From Anaerolineae bacterium (lineage in GTDB: Bacteria; Chloroflexota; Anaerolineae; JADYZS01), in assembly GCA_020853075.1 (NCBI GenBank), contig JADYZS010000376.1, positions 1 to 9,098 on the forward strand: 9,098 nucleotides of DNA. Reading direction: 5' to 3'. Under the pieces are notes generated by a model that searched no databases, was not told the DNA's origin, and saw nothing but the letters and a program-made list of their open reading frames with translations. Every line of letters starts with the position of its first letter. The first letter of the stretch is position 1. Positions 1 through 5,451 of the stretch are shown here, piece by piece. Both the position numbers and the translations under genes were made by a program.

Positions 1-463
1 GTCTAACCAGCGTCTCGAAAAGCTGACCTACCCGTTTTCTGGATTGGTTCGGATTATCAAATGAGTCACCGATACTCCCTATAGCCTGCTGGACGGTATA
101 GACAACTTTGTTAATCTCTTTTGTCCCTACATATTGTCTGTTATCCTTTTGCTCAATCGCTGCACGTTGGTGTTGCTTCAGTTCATCAAGAAAGGTCCTA
201 AACCTCGCGAAAGCGCCTATAAAACTACTGGGAGACTCAATAAACAAGTCAACATTCAGCGGGCGGGTGATCTTATGGCCGTGCTCTTGGCTGTACTGAT
301 AAAAGACGTAGTTGGAATGAGAAGGAGAAATGATGCGGGTTGGGTGTTCTCTTTCCACGAAAGTGAGAAACGTGCGACAAATTGTTAGATAATCATCCAG
401 TTTCCCGAAGGCTGAACGGTCCTGTACACTCTCTTGCAGATCCACCAGGGTGATTTCGTTCAT
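1..463 (-). CDS. Putative type II restriction endonuclease, partial (C-terminus beyond left edge)
   Basis: Reading the minus strand from the ATG at 463-461 gives 154 codons without a stop, and the frame is still open at base 2. The start overlaps the methyltransferase stop in an ATGA, so the two genes are translationally coupled. The protein begins MNEITLVDLQESVQD and is mixed alpha/beta in character with no signal peptide or membrane segment. The last visible residues (146-154, GQLFETLVR) resemble the G-x-x-FE-x-x-V lead-in helix often found just before the PD-(D/E)XK nuclease core of restriction enzymes; the catalytic part would lie outside the window. The assignment rests mainly on its place directly after a methyltransferase of restriction-modification type. 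I do not recognise the family or the recognition site. Base composition matches the methyltransferase (27 of 60 bases are G/C in 181-240) and is unlike the genes to the right. It could instead be an accessory protein of unknown role. Confidence 0.72.
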   Translation of the reverse strand, partial: MNEITLVDLQESVQDRSAFGKLDDYLTICRTFLTFVEREHPTRIISPSHSNYVFYQYSQEHGHKITRPLNVDLFIESPSSFIGAFARFRTFLDELKQHQRAAIEQKDNRQYVGTKEINKVVYTVQQAIGSIGDSFDNPNQSRKRVGQLFETLVR

Positions 464-1476
464 CTAATTGATTTTCTCCGCCTGGCATTCTCCCGATCGT
501 ATTGAACCCATTTCTCTATCGGCCAACTTTCAACCAATTCAATTCTATGGGCTGCCCACTGGCAGTATTCAAGTGAAATGTCACATCCTTTCCACTTTCG
601 TTTGAGCTGTTCGGCTACCACGGCGGTTGTACCCGATCCGAGAAAAGGGTCAATTACGAGATCCCCGGGATTTGATGAGGCAAGAATAATACTTCTTAAC
701 AGCTCTTCAGGCTTCTGAGTAGGATGAGGGGTTTTCTCGTGCATACCGTTACAGGTAGTAGGGATTTCTAATACGTCTCTTGGCTTGGCTCCTTCGGGAT
801 GCGGCTGCCAAAGACGACCTTTGTGTGCTTCTTTTCCATACTGGCTGGTCTCCGCCTGGGGATGTTCAGGATACTTCAGGGTATGATTACCGTAGGGAAT
901 TCGCACAGGGTCAATATTGAACGTGAACCGCTGACTCTTTCTAAAGTGCAATATACTTTCATGGGAACGGCCCCAGTCGGCGCCCAAATTGGCTTTATTC
1001 TTATAATGCCATACTAACCACCGGCAGCCTTGGAAAAAGCGCGACGCAGGAAGTCTAAGGTCAGCCAATATTTCAGAGAACCCACAGACATAAAGCGTTC
1101 CGGTTGGCTTCAGAACTCGTGCGGCCTGTTCTATCCATTGGAGCGACCAGTTGACATATTCTTGTTGAGACTCAAAGGTGTCCCATTCTGCTTTCATAAT
1201 GTTGTACGGGGGATCGGCGAAAACGAGATCAACGGACTCGCTCTCCAAAGAACGGAGCCAAGCAACTGCATCTCCAACCCAGATTGTCCCGTTGGGATGC
1301 GTGTAGAACGCAACCGGAAGGCGCGGGTCTGGTTTAACAGAATCTAATTGGGAATACACGCCCTGCAGCATCAATTGGCCGAAGAAGATCGGGAGGTCTT
1401 TATTCCGAGCATATTCCGCTGATGGCTCTCTCATATCTTTTTCTATCTTTTGCCCTTTTTCCCGCTTTCCGCTCAT
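460..1476 (-). CDS. Beta-class site-specific DNA methyltransferase of a restriction-modification system
   Basis: This 338-residue protein transfers a methyl group from S-adenosylmethionine to an exocyclic amino group in DNA, protecting the host sites of the partner nuclease. The catalytic motif IV, DPPYN, lies at residues 88-92 and comes before the AdoMet-binding motif DPFLGSGTT at 276-284; this order (IV, target recognition, I) defines the beta class, as in M.RsrI and HinfI-type enzymes. HPTQKP at 251-256 is the usual motif before the AdoMet domain. DPPY rather than SPPY favours N6-adenine methylation, without proving it. I chose the ATG at 1476 because GGAG (1489-1486) lies 9 bases upstream; an in-frame TTG at 1491 overlaps that ribosome site and is less likely. 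The gene has its own promoter upstream and overlaps the next gene by 4 bases. The specificity cannot be read from the sequence. Confidence 0.93.
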   Translation of the reverse strand: MSGKREKGQKIEKDMREPSAEYARNKDLPIFFGQLMLQGVYSQLDSVKPDPRLPVAFYTHPNGTIWVGDAVAWLRSLESESVDLVFADPPYNIMKAEWDTFESQQEYVNWSLQWIEQAARVLKPTGTLYVCGFSEILADLRLPASRFFQGCRWLVWHYKNKANLGADWGRSHESILHFRKSQRFTFNIDPVRIPYGNHTLKYPEHPQAETSQYGKEAHKGRLWQPHPEGAKPRDVLEIPTTCNGMHEKTPHPTQKPEELLRSIILASSNPGDLVIDPFLGSGTTAVVAEQLKRKWKGCDISLEYCQWAAHRIELVESWPIEKWVQYDRENARRRKSIR

Positions 1477-1537
1477 TTCGGCTTTCTCCAATGCTATACT
1501 ACCGTTAGTTCACGAAGAGGCATCGCCAGTAAATGGA

Positions 1538-1566
1538 ATTATACCATCAGAATAGCGACCATTCAA
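1538..1566 (-). promoter_or_regulatory. Sigma70-type promoter of the restriction-modification operon
   Basis: On the minus strand TTGAAT (1566-1561) is followed after exactly 17 bases by a perfect TATAAT (1543-1538), which is also preceded by TG one base upstream (extended -10). The predicted start of transcription is near 1531, giving a leader of about 55 bases before the methyltransferase ATG. It lies just beyond the acpP terminator, so the restriction-modification genes have independent expression. No controller-protein gene or obvious C-box repeat is seen here. Confidence 0.72.
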
Positions 1567-1590
1567 TTCGCCGTAGCGTAGTCCAAAGCG

Positions 1591-1631
1591 GAACATAAAC
1601 AAAGCAAAAGGCGGCTGGCTGACCAGCCGCC
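1591..1631 (-). terminator. Intrinsic terminator of acpP
   Basis: Read on the minus strand, a perfect 9-bp stem GGCGGCTGG / CCAGCCGCC (1631-1623 and 1618-1610) with a TCAG loop is followed immediately by TTTTGCTTTGTTT. This is a textbook Rho-independent terminator placed 36 bases after the acpP stop. It should stop acpP transcripts before the restriction-modification operon. Confidence 0.9.
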
Positions 1632-1667
1632 CCCATCCGTGCCGGTGCGGATGACGAAAGGCGATAC

Positions 1668-1898
1668 TCAGGCGCGCCCGCTCAGATGCTCTACCGCCTG
1701 GCCGACGCTCGTGATTTTCTGTGCCTCCTCGTCACTGATTTCGCCTCCGAATTCCTCCTCAAAGGCCATAATCAGTTCTACCAGATCAAGGGAGTCGGCC
1801 TCCAGGTCTTCGCGGAAGCGAGCCTCCATCGTAACCTTCTCAGGCGCAACGCCTAACTTATCTACGATGATGGCTTTCACCCGCTCAAAGGTGTCCAT
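1668..1898 (-). CDS. acpP: Acyl carrier protein
   Basis: This is a 76-residue, highly acidic protein that carries growing acyl chains on a 4'-phosphopantetheine arm during fatty acid synthesis in the cytosol. The attachment site is Ser36 in the classical DSL motif (EADSLDLVEL), followed by the typical EEEFGGEISDEEAQKI segment; length and spacing match Escherichia coli AcpP closely. The start at ATG 1898-1896 is set by a perfect AGGAGG (1913-1908) 9 bases upstream; the same frame stays open 18 codons further up, but that extension has no ribosome site and would spoil the family's N-terminus. It stands alone here, with no fabD/fabG/fabF neighbours, transcribed away from fni, and ends at a strong terminator. 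Its leader contains a GC-rich hairpin (1933-1948). Confidence 0.97.
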   Translation of the reverse strand: MDTFERVKAIIVDKLGVAPEKVTMEARFREDLEADSLDLVELIMAFEEEFGGEISDEEAQKITSVGQAVEHLSGRA

Positions 1899-1932
1899 CT
1901 CTAGTATCCTCCTCGCGTGGGTTGAATTCTTA

Positions 1933-1948
1933 GCCGGGATGCCCCGGC
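1933..1948 (-). repeat. GC-rich inverted repeat in the acpP leader
   Basis: GCCGGG and CCCGGC form a perfect 6-bp inverted repeat with a 4-base centre, 20 bases upstream of the acpP ribosome-binding site. There is no T-run, so it is not a terminator. It may be a leader hairpin or a protein-binding palindrome; which one cannot be decided from the sequence. Confidence 0.45.
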
Positions 1949-1983
1949 GCACATGGCTTCCAGAGAATTAGGAACCGGCTTAC

Positions 1984-2012
1984 TTGACGGAGAAGCACGA
2001 GCGAGTTATGAT
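1984..2012 (+). promoter_or_regulatory. Sigma70-type promoter upstream of fni
   Basis: TTGACG (1984-1989) and TATGAT (2007-2012) each match consensus at 5 of 6 positions and are exactly 17 bases apart. The predicted start is near 2019, about 54 bases before the fni ATG. On the other strand TATCAT (2013-2008) overlaps the same bases and may serve as the acpP -10, with a weak TTCAAC -35 (2036-2031) 17 bases away, so the two divergent promoters could compete. Confidence 0.68.
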
Positions 2013-2072
2013 AAGTCGTTGCCCTAATCCGTTGAACTGAAACACCGGCATTGGGCGAAAGTTACGGAGGGT

Positions 2073-3119
2073 ATGGTACACCAGCAGCGCAAAGCCGACC
2101 ACATCCGGATCAATCTGGAGGAGGACGTTTCTTTCCCGCGCCTCACCACGGGATTGGAGCGCTACCGCTTCATCCACCAGGCATTGCCGGAACTAAACCT
2201 GGAAGAGATAGACACGGGTGTCACCCTCTTCGGCAGACGGCTGCGCGTGCCGCTCCTCATTTCCTCTATGACCGGCGGTACGGAAGAGGCAGAGGCCATC
2301 AACTTGCGACTGGCCGAGGCTGCGCAGGCACGCGGCGTAGCGATGGGCCTCGGCTCGCAGCGCGCCGGTTTAGAGTTGCCGCACCTGGCCTATACCTTTC
2401 AGGTGCGCCGCGCCGCGCCCGACATCCTCCTCTTTGCCAACCTGGGCGCGGTGCAGCTGAATTACCGCTACACGGTTGACCATTGCCGGCGCGCCGTAGA
2501 GATGATCGGAGCCGATGGTCTCATCCTACATCTAAACCCCTTGCAAGAGGCCTTACAGGCCGATGGCAACTGGAACTGGTCGGGCTTGTTGAGTAAGATA
2601 GAGACGGTCTGCCGCGCCCTGCCGGTGCCGGTTTTGGCGAAAGAGGTCGGCTGGGGCATCTCGGAGACGGCGGCGCGGCAACTGGTCGGGGCAGGCATCG
2701 CCGCGTTGGACGTGGCGGGGGCCGGCGGCACGTCGTGGAGCGAGGTAGAAAGCCACCGCGCGCCCACCGAGGCGCGCCGCCGCCTGGCGCAAGCCTTCGC
2801 CGATTGGGGCATCCCCACGGCGGAGGCGTTGCTGGCCGCGCGGCGCGGCGCGCCCGCATTGCCGCTCCTGGCGAGTGGTGGCATCCGCACTGGCATTGAG
2901 GTCGCCAAGTCCCTGGCCCTGGGCGCAGAGGCGGCAGGTATCGCCTCTCCCTTCCTCAAGGCGGCAGCCGTCTCCACCGAAGCGGTGACCGCGCTGATGG
3001 ATGAGCTGGCGGCGGAGATACGGGTCGTCCTATTCGCCGCGGGCGCGCGGGACGTTAATGCCTTGCGAGAGCCAGGCCGATTGGTAAGGGTGGACACAAG
3101 AAACGACGATCTGATATAG
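2073..3119 (+). CDS. fni: Type 2 isopentenyl-diphosphate delta-isomerase (FMN- and NAD(P)H-dependent)
   Basis: This 348-residue cytosolic flavoenzyme interconverts isopentenyl and dimethylallyl diphosphate, supplying the primer for prenyl chain synthesis. The family signatures appear in order: RKADHI at 6-11 (substrate binding), SSMTGGT at 64-70 and LGSQR at 93-97 (FMN and diphosphate binding), HLNPLQE at 153-159 (the glutamine and the Mg-binding glutamate), K190 in LAKEVG, GAGGTSW at 216-222, and GGIRTG at 269-274. The length is normal and the TIM-barrel fold is complete. The start is supported by the conserved N-terminus, but GGAGG (2066-2070) is only 2 bases from the ATG, an unusually tight spacing. 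It has a good promoter upstream and is followed after 101 bases by a polyprenyl synthase, its natural downstream partner in isoprenoid synthesis. Confidence 0.96.
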   Translation: MVHQQRKADHIRINLEEDVSFPRLTTGLERYRFIHQALPELNLEEIDTGVTLFGRRLRVPLLISSMTGGTEEAEAINLRLAEAAQARGVAMGLGSQRAGLELPHLAYTFQVRRAAPDILLFANLGAVQLNYRYTVDHCRRAVEMIGADGLILHLNPLQEALQADGNWNWSGLLSKIETVCRALPVPVLAKEVGWGISETAARQLVGAGIAALDVAGAGGTSWSEVESHRAPTEARRRLAQAFADWGIPTAEALLAARRGAPALPLLASGGIRTGIEVAKSLALGAEAAGIASPFLKAAAVSTEAVTALMDELAAEIRVVLFAAGARDVNALREPGRLVRVDTRNDDLI

Positions 3120-3131
3120 CGACCTTGTGGC

Positions 3132-3140
3132 TGGTATAGT
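3132..3140 (+). promoter_or_regulatory. Possible internal extended -10 promoter for the polyprenyl synthase
   Basis: TGG followed by TATAGT (3135-3140) forms an extended -10 element; no good -35 is present at the proper distance. If active, transcription would start near 3147, so the hairpin at 3150-3191 would be at the very 5' end of the message. Weak evidence. Confidence 0.3.
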
Positions 3141-3149
3141 CCCTCTAAT

Positions 3150-3191
3150 CCCTACCCTGCCTTCCCTGGAAGGGGAAGGGTTAGGGTGGGG
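3150..3191 (+). repeat. Long imperfect hairpin with an embedded G-quadruplex motif, between fni and polyprenyl synthase
   Basis: CCCTACCCT (3150-3158) pairs with AGGGTGGGG (3183-3191, one G-T pair), and CCTTCCC (3160-3166) pairs with GGGAAGG (3173-3179), leaving a 6-base loop and a small internal loop: 16 base pairs in all. There is no T-run after it on the plus strand, so it is not a standard terminator. The G-rich arm, 3172-3192, has four G-runs (GGGG, GGG, GGG, GGGGG) with loops of 2, 3 and 1 bases, a canonical G-quadruplex motif. Similar C-rich/G-rich palindromes can occur as dispersed intergenic repeats; copy number cannot be judged from one window. Confidence 0.75.
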
Positions 3192-3220
3192 GTGAATAAA
3201 CGTAAGAAAGACCTCACTGC

Positions 3221-4243
3221 ATGAACCTACCGGATTTCACCGCGCGCTATCTGCCCGTCATTGAAGATGCGCTACATGCGGCCCTTGCTCACAACGAACC
3301 CGCCTTACAGGCCCATTACGGTATGATGCGCTATCACCTGGGCTTTGCCGATGCCGAGTTCCGCCCGGCGCAGGTGAACGCGGGCAAGCGCGTGCGGCCT
3401 TTGTTGTGTCTCCTCTGCTGCGCCGCCGCTGGGGGCGAGCCGGAGCGGGCCGTCCCCGCCGCAGCCGCGGTGGAGATCCTGCACAACTTCTCTCTGGTGC
3501 ACGACGACATTGAGGACAACAGCCCCACCCGCCGCCACCGTCCGACGGTGTGGGCCTTGTGGGGATGTGCTCAGGCCATCAACGTGGGCGACGCCCTCTT
3601 TGCCCTGGCCCGGCGCACATTAGGCGGCTTGAGCCACCAGGGTATCTCACCAGAGCGGATTTTGATTGCGGGCCGTACCTTTGACGACACCTGCCTGGCC
3701 CTCACCGAAGGCCAATATCTGGACATGGCTTTTGAGAAGCGCGCGGACGTGACGGTGGACGAGTATATGCGCATGATTGAGGGGAAGACGGCGGCGCTGC
3801 TGGCGACGTCGGCGGGCCTGGGCGCGCTCGCGGCCCAGGCCGATCCCGCGCGCGTGGCAGCCTACCGCCATTTCGGGCGGGCGTTGGGGCTCGCTTTCCA
3901 GATTCAGGACGACGTGCTGGGGTTATGGGGCGACGAGGTGGTTACAGGCAAGCCCGCCGCGAGTGACGTCCTTCAGAAGAAGAAGACACTTCCCGTCGTC
4001 TATGCTCTGAGCCAGACCAACGGAGCGGCAGCCCGCCTGCGCGCCCTCTACGCCAGCGCGCCCTTCACAGCGGACGACGTACCGGTGGTGCTGGCCCTCC
4101 TGGCAGAGACGGGGGCACGGAAGTTCGCAGAGGCCCGATCACGGGAGAGCCACGCAGAGGCGACGTCGGCCCTGGTCGCCACAGGCGCGGTGCTCCCCGC
4201 GCTGCAACAGTTGGTCTCATCGCTTTTACAGCGGGCACAATGA
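3221..4243 (+). CDS. All-trans polyprenyl diphosphate synthase, probably geranylgeranyl diphosphate synthase
   Basis: This 340-residue enzyme extends an allylic diphosphate with IPP units, making the precursor of carotenoids, quinone tails or lipid carriers. Visible motifs: GKRVRP at 55-60 (diphosphate binding), the first aspartate-rich motif DDIED at 95-99, and the second region FQIQDD at 226-231, which continues VLGLWGD instead of the common DDxxD; the same variant is known in other bacterial synthases. KKKTLP at 253-258 follows as usual. An aromatic residue (Phe90) five positions before DDIED, with no two-residue insertion in that motif, is the pattern of archaeal-type geranylgeranyl synthases, so C20 is my best guess for chain length. 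The start codon has no clear ribosome site. It follows fni and the hairpin, and likely shares its transcript. Confidence 0.93.
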   Translation: MNLPDFTARYLPVIEDALHAALAHNEPALQAHYGMMRYHLGFADAEFRPAQVNAGKRVRPLLCLLCCAAAGGEPERAVPAAAAVEILHNFSLVHDDIEDNSPTRRHRPTVWALWGCAQAINVGDALFALARRTLGGLSHQGISPERILIAGRTFDDTCLALTEGQYLDMAFEKRADVTVDEYMRMIEGKTAALLATSAGLGALAAQADPARVAAYRHFGRALGLAFQIQDDVLGLWGDEVVTGKPAASDVLQKKKTLPVVYALSQTNGAAARLRALYASAPFTADDVPVVLALLAETGARKFAEARSRESHAEATSALVATGAVLPALQQLVSSLLQRAQ

Positions 4244-4262
4244 GCCGCAAGCAAGGGCCATC

Positions 4263-4294
4263 CACGAATAAGGCGACAGAATACACGAATTAGG
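4263..4294 (+). repeat. Two direct repeats CACGAAT(A/T)AGG with a 21-base period
   Basis: CACGAATAAGG (4263-4273) and CACGAATTAGG (4284-4294) differ at one base and are spaced 21 bases start to start, two turns of B-DNA. They end 22 bases before the -10 box at 4317, so relative to a predicted start near 4329 they are centred around -61 and -40, where activators often bind. They could also be part of a dispersed intergenic repeat. Confidence 0.5.
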
Positions 4295-4316
4295 GCATTT
4301 GTCCTCCAACTTGGGG

Positions 4317-4322
4317 TATAAT
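4317..4322 (+). promoter_or_regulatory. Putative -10 box of the glycosyltransferase operon
   Basis: A perfect TATAAT lies 49 bases before the GTG start of the GT2 gene, predicting transcription from about 4329. No good -35 hexamer is found 16-18 bases upstream, which fits an activator-dependent promoter; the two direct repeats upstream could serve that role. Confidence 0.5.
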
Positions 4323-4371
4323 GGGATAAGGCTCCTGGAAGTGGAGAGCATCTTGCAAGGAGAGCAGCGCG

Positions 4372-5451
4372 GTGAAGGAAATCTCCGTCGTCATCCCGGC
4401 CTTCAACGAAGAAGGGATGATCACCCGCACGTTGGCCGAAACGTGCGCGGTCCTGTGCGGCCACGACTACGAGATCATCGTGGTGGATGATGGCAGCCGC
4501 GACGGGACGTTCGCCGAGGTGGGAGCCTTCGCGCGCGACCATCCAGAGGTACGGGTGCTCCGCCTGGAGTACAACGGCGGCAAGGGGGCAGCGCTGCGCC
4601 TGGGCACCGAGGCAGCCCAGGGGGACCTCATCGCCTTTCTGGACGCCGATTTGGACATCCATCCGCGCCAGATATGGCTTCTTCTGGACGCGATGCGCGC
4701 TGGCGGTGCAGACGTCGCGGTCGGCTCCAAGCATCTCACCGATTCTCGCGTCACCTCTCCCCTCCCGCGTCGCTTCCTGAGCCGTGCCTTCTCTTGGTTA
4801 GAAAAAGCGCTCTTCAACCTGGAATTGAGCGACACCCAAACCGGCCTCAAACTGTTCCGGGCTGAGGTGTTGCGCCGGGCTTTCCCGCGCGTGCGTGTGC
4901 AACGCTACGCCTTTGACCTGGAGTTGCTGGTCGCTGCCTCTCGCTTCGGCTATCGCATCGTAGAGGTTCCCGTCGCAGTCTCTTTCCAACGGTCCGGCGC
5001 AGGACGTATCGGCCTGCGCTCCATGCTCAACATGCTGTGGGACCTTATTTCCATCTACTACCGGGCGAGTTTCTGGCGCTGGCTGGAGCCCAGCCTGACG
5101 ACGAAGATATGGATGGTCGTGCTGGCGATGGGCATCTTCACCACAGGTGTCAGCGTGGGACGCTTTCTTAGCCGCGTGTGGGTGCCGCCGTGGCTGCGCG
5201 AACTCCTTTGGTATGCCACGCTGCGCTTCCTGCCCAGCCAGTGGCGCGATCTGCTCCTCCTGGCGGGAGGGCTCACGCTGACCATCGTGGCTCTGGTGAA
5301 CCTGAACAAACACCTGATGAGTGCTTTCGCCCGGCCCGACCGCGGCGATCTGGCCGGTATCCATCGGGCTACCAATGGTCCGCGCCTGCCCGCGCAGGAA
5401 ACCGAAGCGGAAGAAATGGTGCCGGAGGCGCACGAGGGAGCCGCACCGTGA
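4372..5451 (+). CDS. GT2 family polyprenyl-phosphate (dolichol-phosphate-like) glycosyltransferase, membrane-anchored
   Basis: This 359-residue protein probably transfers a hexose from a nucleotide sugar to a polyprenyl phosphate on the inner membrane face. It has a GT-A domain with VVIPAFNEE at 6-14, VVDDGS at 37-42, the DAD metal-binding motif at 91-93, and SDTQTGLKLF at 153-162, the motif typical of the DPM1/ALG5/GtrB group. Two hydrophobic segments follow, about 246-263 and 293-312, then a polar, acidic tail. The GTG start is supported by AAGGAG (4357-4362) 9 bases upstream. It overlaps the next glycosyltransferase in a GTGA, implying coupled translation, and lies downstream of fni and the polyprenyl synthase, which could supply its lipid acceptor pathway (inference). 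Sugar and acceptor length are unknown. Confidence 0.9.
   Translation: MKEISVVIPAFNEEGMITRTLAETCAVLCGHDYEIIVVDDGSRDGTFAEVGAFARDHPEVRVLRLEYNGGKGAALRLGTEAAQGDLIAFLDADLDIHPRQIWLLLDAMRAGGADVAVGSKHLTDSRVTSPLPRRFLSRAFSWLEKALFNLELSDTQTGLKLFRAEVLRRAFPRVRVQRYAFDLELLVAASRFGYRIVEVPVAVSFQRSGAGRIGLRSMLNMLWDLISIYYRASFWRWLEPSLTTKIWMVVLAMGIFTTGVSVGRFLSRVWVPPWLRELLWYATLRFLPSQWRDLLLLAGGLTLTIVALVNLNKHLMSAFARPDRGDLAGIHRATNGPRLPAQETEAEEMVPEAHEGAAP

Noticed and set aside
108..388. Two plus-strand frames of 63 and 84 codons at the left edge
   Set aside because: They are antisense to the open restriction-partner gene, which has the better start context and operon placement.
1477..1491. TTG start giving five extra residues for the methyltransferase
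   Set aside because: The TTG overlaps the GGAG that serves the ATG at 1476, and it has no ribosome site of its own.
2468..3097. 209-codon minus-strand frame inside fni
   Set aside because: Low-complexity Ala/Arg/Ser-rich shadow of a gene with clear family motifs on the plus strand.
3150..3191. Intrinsic terminator after fni
   Set aside because: The stem is strong but followed by GTGAATAAACG rather than a T-run, and the next gene appears to be in the same unit.
4048..4734. 228-codon minus-strand frame across the end of the polyprenyl synthase and start of the GT2 gene
   Set aside because: It crosses a promoter and two well-supported genes and shows no family features.
4798..5433. 211-codon minus-strand frame inside the GT2 gene
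   Set aside because: Gln/His/Arg-rich shadow without start signals.
5178..5447. 90-codon N-terminal extension of the GT4 glycosyltransferase
   Set aside because: It lies inside the GT2 gene, reads as low-complexity sequence, and the GTG at 5448 has a proper ribosome site and the family N-terminus.
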